This document shows, piece by piece, positions 8,384 through 16,968 of a DNA stretch of 64,000 nucleotides (positions are counted from its first letter, which is position 1; each line of letters starts with the position of its first letter). The notes beneath the pieces are model-generated. The model did not search any database, was not told the DNA's origin, and saw only the letters and a program-made list of their open reading frames with translations. Position numbers and translations under genes: made by a program. Source of the stretch: Candidatus Villigracilis vicinus (GTDB lineage Bacteria; Chloroflexota; Anaerolineae; Anaerolineales; Villigracilaceae); NCBI GenBank assembly GCA_016721315.1, contig JADKIL010000017.1, positions 1-64,000 of the forward strand, read 5' to 3'.

Positions 8384-9580
8384 ATGAAAGCCCTCCAAGG
8401 AATTCGAATTCTCGACCTCACTCACATGCTCAGCGGACCCTACGCAGGCATGATCCTCGCTGACCTCGGCGCGGAAAGCATCAAAGTGGAACCGCCTGTC
8501 ACCGGTGAAGGCACACGCCGACTGTTGGAGAAAGACCCGAAGAACAGCCTCAACGGCTTCGGCGCATATTACATGACTCTCAACCGCAATAAGAAAAGCA
8601 TCACCCTCGACCTCAAATCGGAAAAAGGCTTGCAAGTCTTTTACGAACTGGTAAAGACCGCCGACATCGTCTTGAGCAATTTCAGCGCAGGCGTAACGAC
8701 GCGTCTCAAGATAGATTACGATCATCTGTCCAGGATAAACCCGCGCATCATCACCTGTACGGTCACTGGCTTCGGCGAGACGGGTCCCAACAAAGACCGC
8801 ACCGCCTTCGACATGGTTGCCCAAGCGATGGGCGGAGGCATGAGCATCACAGGTCAGCCCGATAATCCGCCCACACGCTCAGGTATTCCCATCGGCGATC
8901 TCGGCGGCGGACTGATGGGTGTTGTCGGTGTGCTCGCGGCATTGCAGGCACGTCACACCACGGGGCGCGGACAACATGTTGATATCTCCATGCTCGACGC
9001 GCAGATCAGTCTGCTCAACTATATGGCGACCATGTATTTTCTTTCGGGTGATATTCCCGACAAACTCGGCAATGGGCATTTTGTTCACGTCCCATACGAT
9101 ACCTTTCAATGTTCCGATGGCTTTATTATCATTGCGGTCATCACCGATAATTTTTGGACTGCTCTCATGGAAGTTGTTGACGCGCCCGAACTCAACACCG
9201 AAGAGAACAAAGGTCAGCCTGGACGTTGGAAGAATAAACTCCTCATCAATCAACGTCTCAACGAAATTCTTTCGACCAACACGCAAAAGCATTGGCTCGA
9301 CAGTATGCAAGCCAAACGCATTCCCTGCGCGCCCGTCAACAACATGGCGCAAGCCCTCGCCGATGAGCAAGTCCTCTCGCGCAACATGGTCATCGAAGTG
9401 GAGCATCCGCTCGGTGGCAAAGCGAAGATGCCTGGTAACCCAGTAAAATTATCGGAGACGCATGAAGAGACCTTCTCGCCGCCGCCGACGCTCGGTCAAC
9501 ACAATGACGAAGTGTATAAAGGTCTGCTCGGTAAGAGTGATGAAGAGTTGAAAGCCTTGCTAGCAAACGGAGTTATTTGA
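8384..9580 (+). CDS. Class III (CaiB/BaiF) CoA transferase
   Basis: 398 residues from ATG 8384 with AAGGAA upstream. The N-terminus (RILDLTHMLSGPYAGMILADLGAE...KVE) and MTLNRNKKSITLDLKS are diagnostic for family III CoA transferases. The catalytic Asp is expected in TAFDMVAQAMGG near residue 147. The C-terminal part has RIPCAPVNNMAQA. It moves CoA from a donor acyl-CoA to a free acid, probably activating a dicarboxylic or branched acid for the lyases encoded nearby. A second member lies at 23471. The next gene encodes an HpcH/HpaI aldolase, and a malate-type acid activated and then cleaved is a plausible pairing. Confidence 0.85.
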   Translation: MKALQGIRILDLTHMLSGPYAGMILADLGAESIKVEPPVTGEGTRRLLEKDPKNSLNGFGAYYMTLNRNKKSITLDLKSEKGLQVFYELVKTADIVLSNFSAGVTTRLKIDYDHLSRINPRIITCTVTGFGETGPNKDRTAFDMVAQAMGGGMSITGQPDNPPTRSGIPIGDLGGGLMGVVGVLAALQARHTTGRGQHVDISMLDAQISLLNYMATMYFLSGDIPDKLGNGHFVHVPYDTFQCSDGFIIIAVITDNFWTALMEVVDAPELNTEENKGQPGRWKNKLLINQRLNEILSTNTQKHWLDSMQAKRIPCAPVNNMAQALADEQVLSRNMVIEVEHPLGGKAKMPGNPVKLSETHEETFSPPPTLGQHNDEVYKGLLGKSDEELKALLANGVI

Positions 9581-9633
9581 CCATTGACCACAGACGATTG
9601 ACCATAGTCTGCGGTCCGTCGTCGATCGTCAGG
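9579..9633. repeat. Dispersed GACC/GACG-type inverted repeat, copy 4
   Basis: GACCATTGACCACAGACGATTGACC followed by AGTCTGCGGTCCGTCGTCGATCGTC units. It fills the gap between the CoA transferase stop and the ribosome site of the aldolase gene. Confidence 0.7.
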
Positions 9634-9640
9634 AGTTGAC

Positions 9641-10366
9641 ATGTTCATCCAAGAAAATCGCCTCAAACTTAAACTCAAAGCTGGTCAGCCAGCCTTTGGC
9701 GTGATCTCCACCTCGACCGATCCGCAGCTCGCGGAGCTCTTCGGCTTGGCTGGCTACGACTACTACATGCTCGACGCCGAACATGGACTGCTTCACCCCG
9801 ACCAAGCGGTCAACGTCATCCGCGCCTGTGAGTTGACGGGTATGACCCCTCTCGTCCGCATCGGACCGAAAGACCCGAAGCTCGTCTTGCAATATCTGGA
9901 CGCAGGCATGCTGGGTGTGATGATGCCCGACCTGAGAAATGCGTCAGAGGTGAAAATGCTTGTGGATGCAGTGAAATATCCACCCGTTGGGAAAAGAGGC
10001 GTGGGCATTTCGCGCGCATCCAAATACATGGCATACAGTGGGGGAGCAGAGAAATACATCCAATTCGCCAACGAACAGACCATGGTCATCCCGCAATTCG
10101 AAGACCCAACCCTGCTCGACGACTTCGAAGCCATGATCTCCCAACCGCACGTGGATGCCGTCGTCATCGGTCCTCGTGATCTTTCGCTTAATATGGGCTT
10201 CCCCGATGGACCCAACCACCCCGAAGTGCAAGAGATGATCGACAAGGTGATTGCCGTTTGCAAAAAAGCAGGTGTCGCGGCAGGAATCACCGCAGGCACC
10301 AAAGCGGATGCAGACAAGCAAGTAGCTCGCGGTGCAACGATGATCCTCGGCATTGCTCAATGTTGA
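9641..10366 (+). CDS. HpcH/HpaI-family aldolase
   Basis: 241 residues, start ATG 9641 with CAGGAG upstream. Class II pyruvate-type aldolase/lyase fold: the catalytic His is in LDAEHGLL, Arg in TPLVRIGP, metal-binding acidic residues in IPQFEDP and the GPRDLS loop near residue 175. The family cleaves or forms 4-hydroxy-2-oxo acids, and relatives cleave malyl-CoA-type thioesters. The C-terminus ends early at GATMILGIAQC. A shifted frame right after it continues LIMNGAKTSDKM, so the last 20-25 residues may be cut off by an indel near 10362. Confidence 0.8.
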   Translation: MFIQENRLKLKLKAGQPAFGVISTSTDPQLAELFGLAGYDYYMLDAEHGLLHPDQAVNVIRACELTGMTPLVRIGPKDPKLVLQYLDAGMLGVMMPDLRNASEVKMLVDAVKYPPVGKRGVGISRASKYMAYSGGAEKYIQFANEQTMVIPQFEDPTLLDDFEAMISQPHVDAVVIGPRDLSLNMGFPDGPNHPEVQEMIDKVIAVCKKAGVAAGITAGTKADADKQVARGATMILGIAQC

Positions 10367-10395
10367 TCATGAACGGCGCGAAGACCTCTGATAAA

Positions 10396-10916
10396 ATGAG
10401 CAGACGCGCGGGTCATTCAAAATCAAACCGATTGACGAAGAACAATTTCAGGCTGTGGTAACACAGGTCAACACCAACAACGCGCGTCTTCATGGGGTAC
10501 GATCACCAATGACGAATACATTCACGATGCGCTTCGCAAAAATTGCCAAGAAGAAAATATCCATGCCGCCACCTTTGAAATGCTGGGCGGCGATTTGACC
10601 CAGGTGGAATTCACCGAATATAACTTCATCAACAAAATGCGCGAAGAGCCGTTGTTCTTTGCCCGACCGTTGGAAATCCTTTCGGGTCATGGCACAATTT
10701 CCAGCTTAATGAATGAGCCGCATGTCCACCTGCACCTCACCTTGTCGTATCAAGATGAAGTCCCCACCCAATGGGGTGGTCGTGATCGGTGGACATGCCT
10801 CCAGCGCAAAAGCCTTTGCAGTTGAGTTCACGCTCACAGCATACGACGGCGTCCCCGTCCACCGTGCCATGCACGAGGGGACAAGTCTGAAACTTTGGGA
10901 TCTCCCCGCCTTTTAG
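10396..10916 (+). pseudogene. PPC (DUF296) domain DNA-binding protein, frameshifted
   Basis: Three frames in turn carry the pieces of one PPC-domain protein: FKIKPIDEEQFQAVV (about 10410-10490), then TNDEYIHDALRKNCQEENIH and PLEILSGHGTISS with a VHLHLTLS segment (about 10500-10760), then GVVVIGGHASSAKAFAVEF to the TAG at 10916. The EILS, HVHLH and GGH motifs in that order identify the family of small trimeric, putative metal- and DNA-binding proteins. At least two indels are needed (near 10490 and 10765). It sits between the aldolase gene and the GntR regulator. Confidence 0.7.
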
Positions 10917-10939
10917 TCTGACACCCAAAAACCTGACAC

Positions 10940-10968
10940 TTGACACCCCATCGGCAAATAGGTATTAT
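10940..10968 (+). promoter_or_regulatory. Promoter of the GntR regulator gene
   Basis: A consensus TTGACA at 10940-10945, a 17-bp spacer and TATTAT at 10963-10968. The -35 hexamer falls inside a CCTGACACTTGACACC repeat unit of the kind also found near 43.5 kb. The operator-like palindrome starts right after the -10, in the region where transcription would begin. Confidence 0.65.
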
Positions 10969-10988
10969 TGTTATAATGTTATAACATT
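10969..10988 (-). promoter_or_regulatory. Operator-like site in front of the GntR gene
   Basis: Contains the 14-bp palindrome AATGTTATAACATT (10975-10988). The complement of the whole 20-bp stretch is identical to 3551-3570. Its place between the -10 and the regulator's start codon suggests autorepression. Confidence 0.75.
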
Positions 10989-11008
10989 TAGCCAGAAATC
11001 AGGTTCCC

Positions 11009-11734
11009 ATGCCAAAAGTTGACCGAAGTTCACCTCTGCCCTTGCATTACCAACTCAAACAGCATCTGCTCGAAAAGATCGAGTCGGGTGAATGGAAGCC
11101 GAATGATCTCATCCCCTCTGAACAGGAAATGCAGACCTCGTTCGGCTTGAGCCGCATCACGGTGCGTCAGGCGTTGAGCGACCTTGTCTATGAAGGTTTG
11201 CTCATTCGCGAGCGCGGACGTGGGACTTTTGTTGCGCCGCCCAAAATGACTCACAGCCCCGAAGAACGCAAAAGCCTGACCGAGTTCATGACCGAGAAGG
11301 GCATCAAGCCAGGCTGGCAGGTCATTGAAAAAGGATTTGTCGAAGCCAATAAAGAAGTGGCATCGAATTTGAAATTGCCGCATAAATCGCGTGTCTATCG
11401 CATTCGCCGCTTGCGCCTCGCGGCAAATGAAGCCATCGGGCATCACACGGCTTATTTGCCAGAAGCCATTGTGGGTCAGATCGATGAAGCGGGGCTGTTG
11501 GATGGGGGATCACTTAACTATATTGCTCACATTCCACAGATGGCGACATCCCATGCGACTCGTTCCATCGAAGCCGTTGCCGCCTCAGACCTCGACGTGA
11601 AGCTGCTTCACCTTTCTCAGGGCTCGCCTGTGCTGATGATTCAACGCGTGGTGTTGAGCGCGGCTGGCGAACCGCTGGAATTTTTGCAAGCGCGTTATCG
11701 CGGCGACCGATTCAAATATCAAATTGGAGATTAA
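11009..11734 (+). CDS. GntR-family regulator (HutC/UTRA type)
   Basis: 241 residues. The N-terminal winged helix has PLHYQLKQHLLEKIESGEW and DLIPSEQEMQTSFGLSRITVRQALSDLVYEGLL with the RGRGTFVA wing end, all classic for GntR. Residues 80-240 form a UTRA effector domain (YRIRRLRLA, LMIQRVVLSAAGEPLEF, ARYRGDRFKYQI). UTRA domains bind small ligands. Site evidence for its regulon is the operator-like sequence shared by its own promoter and the 3583 operon. The next gene starts 2 bases after its stop, so the downstream genes may be read from the same promoter. Confidence 0.9.
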   Translation: MPKVDRSSPLPLHYQLKQHLLEKIESGEWKPNDLIPSEQEMQTSFGLSRITVRQALSDLVYEGLLIRERGRGTFVAPPKMTHSPEERKSLTEFMTEKGIKPGWQVIEKGFVEANKEVASNLKLPHKSRVYRIRRLRLAANEAIGHHTAYLPEAIVGQIDEAGLLDGGSLNYIAHIPQMATSHATRSIEAVAASDLDVKLLHLSQGSPVLMIQRVVLSAAGEPLEFLQARYRGDRFKYQIGD

Positions 11735-11735
11735 T

Positions 11736-12191
11736 ATGACGAAGACTTACGGTGACCCGAAATCAACCATCCCATATCAATGCTTCATGGGGCGATGGGA
11801 AGGCTTGTGCAAAACCTTCAGCCCGAAGGGCGACTTCATCGAATCCGCTGCGGTGCATATGGATGTGTCTTGGAACGAAGTGGGCAAGAGTTGGCATTTG
11901 ATGGAAAACTTCGAAAATCTGTATGAAGTGGGCAAGACTGTCTTTCACTCTGACATCTCTACCGACGGAAAATTTTGCTGGGCGACCAGCGAGCAGTTGA
12001 GTCTGCATGGCACCGAACTTACGCCGTATAACTATGTCTTTACCATCGACAGTAAAATTTCACACACCATCGTTCATAACAATCATTACTTCATCGACCC
12101 CAACAACCGCCGCATCATCACGCATAAATTACGCGAAGGCAAGACGCATATTTTTCAAATTCAGGATTTTGTGAGAATACAGCAACCTTAA
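11736..12191 (+). CDS. Lipocalin-like (DUF3598-type) protein
   Basis: 151 residues from ATG 11736 with GGAG before it. The start FMGRWEGLCKTFSPKGDF, an aromatic at each predicted strand and a regular alternating pattern suggest one beta-barrel of the lipocalin-like kind. No signal peptide, so cytoplasmic. Four other genes in the window (13129, 14034, 18565, 29649) share the opening W-x-G...F...G pattern. Members of this loose group are expected to bind hydrophobic or tetrapyrrole-like ligands, but no ligand is shown here. Probably cotranscribed with the GntR gene. Confidence 0.5.
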   Translation: MTKTYGDPKSTIPYQCFMGRWEGLCKTFSPKGDFIESAAVHMDVSWNEVGKSWHLMENFENLYEVGKTVFHSDISTDGKFCWATSEQLSLHGTELTPYNYVFTIDSKISHTIVHNNHYFIDPNNRRIITHKLREGKTHIFQIQDFVRIQQP

Positions 12192-12192
12192 A

Positions 12193-12275
12193 TCGCGGGG
12201 GCGGGTTCTTCCGCCGAAGCAATCTCCGCGTATGTACGAAGCTCGTCGGGCTATCGCCCTCCTCGCAATGACGAA
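12193..12275. repeat. Dispersed palindromic repeat (GAAGCAATCTC/CTCGCAATGACG family)
   Basis: Contains CGAAGCAATCTCC and ends CTCCTCGCAATGACG, matching the parts of the longer element embedded at 62295-62395 in the heparinase-like gene. It lies between two genes and ends close to the next start codon. Confidence 0.7.
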
Positions 12276-12286
12276 ATGGAGTCATT

Positions 12287-13102
12287 ATGATTATCCAGAC
12301 CGCCATTGAAGGCAAACCCAACTTCGCCATCGAACAACCTGACCATACGCGCACCTGCGGTCAACTCGCACGCGCATTTGGCAACGCGGACTTTGCTCAA
12401 CCCACGCCGCGTGACCTCGTCGTCTACATCGTTGAACATCACGACGAAGGCTGGGCGTCCATCGACGCGCTGCGTGAACAATCACCGACCACGGGTTTGC
12501 CGCATCACCTCACGCAAACGCCGCTGCCATATCTCATCCAAACCAGCAAAGGCTCGCCCGAGTTCAACGAAAAACATCACGCGTATAGCGGCTTGCTCTC
12601 GTCCATGCACACCTATGGTTTATTCAACGGACGCTACGGTCTGTCGGATTTTATTTTCATCGACAAGATTTCCGCAGAGCACAAAGCCGCCGCAGATGCG
12701 ATGCTCGCAGATGAACTGACTCGCCAAGCCCGCCTCAAAGCGGACCTCGGAACTGATTCCACCTCCCAAGCTTGGACCGAAGAGAAAGCCTTGTTCAATA
12801 ACTACAAACTCTTGCAGTTCTTCGATACCTTGGCGTTGTACTTCCACACCACACACACCGAAGGACGCAAGGAAGGCAAGTTCCTCAATGTGCCCGATGG
12901 CAAAGGGACAGATCACACCATCAGTATCACCCCGCGAGAAGACGGTTCGTATGCTATCTCTCCGTGGGTCTTCGAAGGCGACTCACTCGAAGTCTCTGTT
13001 GAAGGACGTTACATCACCGCTCAACCTCAAGGCGCAGACTTCAAAGCCATTTTCGATAACACGCCCAAAGAGAAACAAATCTACAAATTGGTACGTGGGT
13101 AA
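12287..13102 (+). CDS. DUF3891-family protein
   Basis: 271 residues from ATG 12287. His-rich signature VEHHDEGWASIDA near residue 45, a second conserved block around SGLLSSMHTYGLFNGRYGL near 105 and an acidic-aromatic NYKLLQFFDTLALYFH near 180 match the uncharacterised DUF3891 family. The His/Asp pairs look like possible metal ligands of a helical protein. No signal peptide or membrane span. The role is unknown. It sits between lipocalin-like genes and ahead of the Rieske/bilin-reductase group. Confidence 0.65.
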   Translation: MIIQTAIEGKPNFAIEQPDHTRTCGQLARAFGNADFAQPTPRDLVVYIVEHHDEGWASIDALREQSPTTGLPHHLTQTPLPYLIQTSKGSPEFNEKHHAYSGLLSSMHTYGLFNGRYGLSDFIFIDKISAEHKAAADAMLADELTRQARLKADLGTDSTSQAWTEEKALFNNYKLLQFFDTLALYFHTTHTEGRKEGKFLNVPDGKGTDHTISITPREDGSYAISPWVFEGDSLEVSVEGRYITAQPQGADFKAIFDNTPKEKQIYKLVRG

Positions 13103-13128
13103 TCACCAATTACCAATCACTAATTACT
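13103..13128. repeat. AATTACCAATTACC-type simple repeat
   Basis: Tandem AATCACCAATTACC-like units fill the whole gap, leaving no visible ribosome site for the gene at 13129. Similar units occur at 24650-24672, 28296-28330, 30345-30365 and inside a coding region at 37771-37796. Confidence 0.6.
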
Positions 13129-14037
13129 ATGAATCAACCCATCCAATTCAAGCAAGGACTTGGTCGCTGGGCAGGCAACGCCGAAGTGTTCGACAGCAAA
13201 GGCTGTTTCCTCGGCAACGGCTCAGATTATCGCAATGTGCAATCGCTCCCCGAAGGGCGTGTGCGCATTGACGTGTCTTTCGTCGGTCCCTTCAAGCATA
13301 GCGGACATTACTTTATTCAACAGCAGGATGACCACCGCCTGTACGAAGGTCCCGCCAACATCGGGTATGCCGAAACACTTAGCGAAAACCTTGTGGATGC
13401 CAATGCATATTGGTCAGCACTTGGGTTGAGTCAACGCTTCTTTTTGATGATCGTGGACGGCAATTTGCAACTCTCGCTTGCGCAAATGTCCCGCGGCGAA
13501 CACATGATGTATGTCGTTGTTGGACAAAACGACCGCGTGCCCGAAGATACCCCCGTCCCACAACCGACCGTGGTCAGCGGCACACATTATGACCTGCATG
13601 ATGATCCCACCTCTGGGCGCGGCGAGATTCTTTTGCATCGTCCTGGGCGATGGAGTGGTGAACTCTCCGCGTTGGATGGTGAGAGAAAACCGCTTGGCAA
13701 GAAACTTTACGAAGAGATCATTACTCCCATCAAAGAAGGCATGTTGGGTTTACGCATCGAAGGTGGTGCTTTCGGACCCGAAGTCCGCAAGATGTCACTG
13801 GTTACGAATCAGTGGCAGGCGTGGGCAACGGATGACTCGGAAATCGTCGGCAGTTACTCTCTCAGTGGTGGACGTGCTCTCAGCGGACAGTTCTATCATC
13901 GTGAAGCGCATCTGCGCTGCTGGCGGCGCGAAGTGGTGACGTTAGATGGTACGCGCAAAGCCGTTGTCCAGCATTGGTATCGCGGCGGGCAGCGAGTTGG
14001 CTCGCAGTTTGGTGTGATGGAATTCGAGTCTGCATGA
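13129..14037 (+). CDS. Two-domain lipocalin-like protein
   Basis: 302 residues. The sequence contains the W-x-G barrel opening twice: LGRWAGNAEVFDSKG near residue 10 and PGRWSGELSALDGERK near residue 170, so two similar beta-barrel domains are likely. No signal peptide. Resembles DUF3598-like proteins, which are known mainly from phototrophs and plants. The stop codon overlaps the start of the next gene (ATGA), so the products are probably made in similar amounts. A role in holding a pigment or other hydrophobic intermediate for the oxygenase and reductase encoded downstream is inference. Confidence 0.5.
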   Translation: MNQPIQFKQGLGRWAGNAEVFDSKGCFLGNGSDYRNVQSLPEGRVRIDVSFVGPFKHSGHYFIQQQDDHRLYEGPANIGYAETLSENLVDANAYWSALGLSQRFFLMIVDGNLQLSLAQMSRGEHMMYVVVGQNDRVPEDTPVPQPTVVSGTHYDLHDDPTSGRGEILLHRPGRWSGELSALDGERKPLGKKLYEEIITPIKEGMLGLRIEGGAFGPEVRKMSLVTNQWQAWATDDSEIVGSYSLSGGRALSGQFYHREAHLRCWRREVVTLDGTRKAVVQHWYRGGQRVGSQFGVMEFESA

Positions 14038-14813
14038 ATCAACCATCCTTCCTCGGCGACTGGCTCGTGAGCGAATACGTCTACACTCCTGCAGGCGAAT
14101 ATGCGGGTGTGATCCATCAACGCCGCAAACTCCAGCCGCAGGGAGATGTGATCCGTGTGATCCAAATCTGTGAACCAGTAAAGGCTGCGCATAGCCTATC
14201 CGGGCAAGCGCAGGAAGTTGTAAATGTCATGAACAAGCGTGTGGGTGAGTTTGTTTTTGATCTGAAGATCGTTGGCAAGGCTCGGCATTATCTCGGTGAA
14301 GATGTGGTCGGCGGCGGGTTCTCCTGGAAAGATGGCGTGCTGACCGCGCATGGCATGTGGACTCGCTTTGGCTATAACTTCACTTCTTTTTCGATATTGG
14401 TCAACCCTGGGAGGCAGGTGACAGGTGGCAAGTTCTTTGTCGCAAACGAAGAAATTGCGACCATCGTCGGTGTTGGCGTCCCAGAGGAAGAAGGCTTTCC
14501 AACATTGGAGCCGACCACTCCAAATGGTGATTATCAGGGTGAACGCTATTTGATCTCACCCAATGGTGAGTTGCTCGAAACCATTGCGATCACCGCAAAC
14601 GATGCGACCTTCAACGAGACCGAAGGCATGCGTGGGCGTCAAAAGCAATACGGCGCCTTGCGCGAGATCGAAGCCGTGACTACTCCTGGTGAAACGGTCT
14701 CATGGCTGGAAGTGAACGACGAAACGACAGGCATGGTCGCTGGTCTGTGCAAATGGAACCGCGACGAAAAACTACATCATGTGCATGTATATCTTTTGAG
14801 GAAATCTTCGTGA
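14034..14813 (+). CDS. Lipocalin-like protein, conserved hypothetical
   Basis: 259 residues, start ATG 14034 overlapping the previous stop by 4 bases. Opens with FLGDWLVSEYVYTPAGEY and has a second barrel-like opening NGDYQGERYLISPNGELL near residue 165, again suggesting two lipocalin-like halves. No membrane span. No specific function can be assigned. Its tight coupling to the genes on both sides (ATGA overlap upstream, GTGA overlap downstream) places it firmly in the same operon as the hydrolase and the Rieske enzyme. Confidence 0.5.
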   Translation: MNQPSFLGDWLVSEYVYTPAGEYAGVIHQRRKLQPQGDVIRVIQICEPVKAAHSLSGQAQEVVNVMNKRVGEFVFDLKIVGKARHYLGEDVVGGGFSWKDGVLTAHGMWTRFGYNFTSFSILVNPGRQVTGGKFFVANEEIATIVGVGVPEEEGFPTLEPTTPNGDYQGERYLISPNGELLETIAITANDATFNETEGMRGRQKQYGALREIEAVTTPGETVSWLEVNDETTGMVAGLCKWNRDEKLHHVHVYLLRKSS

Positions 14814-15739
14814 TTCGCGCCCTCTTCCACGCCACGACTCTTCCGAATGCCAGTGCACCGTATAACGTGCTGCATTTGAAAGTTTATTATCCTGCCGCGC
14901 CGACTAACAGCGACGCGGAACGGATGAGTGGCGTGATTTCCGCGGATAAAACGTCCGCACCGATGCCAGTAGTGATCTTCTTCAATGGCATCAACGTGGG
15001 CATCGAGAGTTATCACTGGTTGGCGGTGAAACTAGCGGAAGCAAATATTGTCACGGTGATGTACACGCATGTGGCAGAGACATTGCCCGGCGTGATCGGG
15101 CTGACGCCTGCGATTGATTTATCGAAAGTGAAACCTGACACGTATGGGAGCGGCGCAACCTGCCCTGCAATTCAACCGATTCTCGATTCGCTGATGCAGT
15201 TGAATAGCGACGAAAAGAGTCCGCTGTGTGAGGTGATGGATTTGAACAACGTCATCCTTGGCGGACATTCTGCGGGCGGCACGGTCGCTTTGCAGAACGC
15301 GCAATTCTTTGCGCAGGTGAAAGCGGTCTTTGCGTATGCAGGGCATACGATGGCATCCACCATGTTGGGATTTGCAACGAACACTGTATTGAGTGTGGGC
15401 AGCAAGTCGGTGATGTTGATGCGCGGTGATAAAGATGGCGTGATCGCGGCGAGCCGAGTCCGCTATGGGACGGAGGGGCAGAGCGCGGACCCAGTGGAGA
15501 AAACGTTCGACGAAGCGTGTCAACCGTCGGCGGGGGAAGAGGCGTGGGACGTCCTCTTGCAAGGCGCGAATCATTTTGCCATTGCACATCCGCTGGACGA
15601 GACGACAGGTCGCTTCTTCCTGGATATGGAAATGATAAGACCTGCGGAGCAAGTGCGCGAGCAGATCGCAGGGCTTGTGTTGGCATTCATCAAGAAATCG
15701 GAATTACGGACAGAACAAACTGTCATTCGAAAAAAATAA
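14810..15739 (+). CDS. Chlorophyllase-like alpha/beta hydrolase
   Basis: 309 residues from GTG 14810, overlapping the previous stop by 4 bases, with GAGG upstream. Alpha/beta hydrolase of the chlorophyllase/dienelactone-hydrolase-like group: PVVIFFNGINVG at the oxyanion hole, nucleophile elbow LGGHSAGGTVALQNA near residue 150, Asp in MLMRGDKDGVIAAS near 210 and His in GANHFAIAHPL near 265. Plant chlorophyllases have GHSRGG in the same place. No signal peptide. The next genes encode a PAO-like Rieske oxygenase and an RCCR-like protein, so removal of a phytyl or similar ester from a pigment is a consistent role. A general esterase is the alternative. Confidence 0.55.
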   Translation: MIRALFHATTLPNASAPYNVLHLKVYYPAAPTNSDAERMSGVISADKTSAPMPVVIFFNGINVGIESYHWLAVKLAEANIVTVMYTHVAETLPGVIGLTPAIDLSKVKPDTYGSGATCPAIQPILDSLMQLNSDEKSPLCEVMDLNNVILGGHSAGGTVALQNAQFFAQVKAVFAYAGHTMASTMLGFATNTVLSVGSKSVMLMRGDKDGVIAASRVRYGTEGQSADPVEKTFDEACQPSAGEEAWDVLLQGANHFAIAHPLDETTGRFFLDMEMIRPAEQVREQIAGLVLAFIKKSELRTEQTVIRKK

Positions 15740-15750
15740 AGGAGAGAAAC

Positions 15751-16881
15751 ATGCTAAAGAACTTTTGGTGGCCGTTGGAATTTTCGCACGTTATACAGAA
15801 CAAGCCGATCCGCGTGACTGCGTTGGAGCAGGAGTTCGTGTTGTATCGCACGCCTGATGGTGTGGCGCATGTGTTGAGTGATCTGTGTGTGCATCGTGGT
15901 GGGGCTCTTTCAGATGGCTGGATGCAGGGCGATTGTATTGTGTGTCCGTATCATGGTTGGGAATATAAGGCGGATGGTTCATGCACGAAGATTCCTGCGC
16001 ACCCTGACTTACCTGTGCCAAAGAAAGCGCGCGTCGATTCATACCCGACTGTGGAAAAGTACGGCTACATCTGGGCTTTTCTCGGCGATCTCTCTGAAGC
16101 CGAACGTCCACCTTTGCCTGAATTACCTTATTTTGATGACCCGAATTTCAAAGTCGTACGCGGTAATTTCGAATGGCCTGTCTACTACGAACGCGCGCTC
16201 GAGAACAGCATGGATGCGGCGCACGCGCCCTTCGTGCATGGCGGCGCATTTGGGAATCGTGAAGAACCCGATATCCCTGATTACGACATCGAAGAACATC
16301 CGCCCATTGGCGCGACGATGACGGTAACGCTCAAACCCCCGAAGAAGAACATGAAGGGATTTTGGAACCGTCTTTACAAAGAAGAGCGCCCTGGTGTGAA
16401 GACCCGTGCAGGGTTTTGGATGCCCTGCATGACCCTGCTCGAAGTGAACCTGCCGATGGGACAGATGATCCTGTTCAACTTCCACATCCCTGTGAACGAA
16501 TATAAGACCATCACCAAGTGGACGCAGTTGCGCACTTTCTTCAAAGGCAACTGGGCAGATGGCGACGCGCTCAAGCGTGTGTTGAAGATTTTCAATCAGG
16601 ATTATCCCATCGTGCTTTCGCAGCGCCCCGAACTGTTGCCGTACGACATCGGCGCGGAACTTTCGGTGAAGAGCGACGGTATTCAGATCGCTTATCGCAA
16701 GATGCGCAAAAAGTATATCGACATGGGCTGGCAGATCGATGTTCACCGCATTAAGAAAGAATATGGTCGCCAACATGCGGTGGTCATCCCGTCGCCTGCC
16801 CGCAAGGAAGTGCCCGAACTCGCCAAGGCATGGGTCTTGAACGAAGTGCCGACGGTGGAAGCGAAGAAGTCGGACGATTGA
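15751..16881 (+). CDS. Rieske non-haem iron oxygenase, PAO/CAO-like
   Basis: 376 residues from ATG 15751 with AAAGGAGAG upstream. The Rieske [2Fe-2S] ligands are clear: CVHRGG and, 16 residues after its His, CPYHGW (residues about 43-66). The mononuclear iron site is ENSMDAAHAPFVH near residue 150. A QDYPIVLSQRPELL segment and a downstream SDGIQIAYRKM segment resemble the C-terminal half of pheophorbide a oxygenase-type enzymes. No ferredoxin or reductase gene is adjacent, so electrons must come from elsewhere. The substrate could be a chlorophyll derivative, by context, or an aromatic or terpenoid compound. The following gene is RCCR-like, which is the partner enzyme of PAO in plants. Confidence 0.8.
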   Translation: MLKNFWWPLEFSHVIQNKPIRVTALEQEFVLYRTPDGVAHVLSDLCVHRGGALSDGWMQGDCIVCPYHGWEYKADGSCTKIPAHPDLPVPKKARVDSYPTVEKYGYIWAFLGDLSEAERPPLPELPYFDDPNFKVVRGNFEWPVYYERALENSMDAAHAPFVHGGAFGNREEPDIPDYDIEEHPPIGATMTVTLKPPKKNMKGFWNRLYKEERPGVKTRAGFWMPCMTLLEVNLPMGQMILFNFHIPVNEYKTITKWTQLRTFFKGNWADGDALKRVLKIFNQDYPIVLSQRPELLPYDIGAELSVKSDGIQIAYRKMRKKYIDMGWQIDVHRIKKEYGRQHAVVIPSPARKEVPELAKAWVLNEVPTVEAKKSDD

Positions 16882-16937
16882 CGATAGATCATTGACCGCA
16901 GAACTTCATGGTCTATCGTCAATGGTCTGTGGTCAAA
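16879..16937. repeat. Dispersed GACC/GACG-type inverted repeat, copy 5
   Basis: GATTGACGATAGATCATTGACC and the near-complement GGTCTATCGTCAATGGTC separate the Rieske gene from the RCCR-like gene. It starts inside the last two codons of the Rieske gene. Confidence 0.7.
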
Positions 16938-16968
16938 ATTGAATTCAACTTTATCGGAGATTAACTAC

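Noticed and set aside
7505..9633. CRISPR array, because similar repeats recur every 1 kb or so
   Set aside because: The units vary in order and length, full genes lie between them, and there is no constant repeat-spacer spacing or cas gene.
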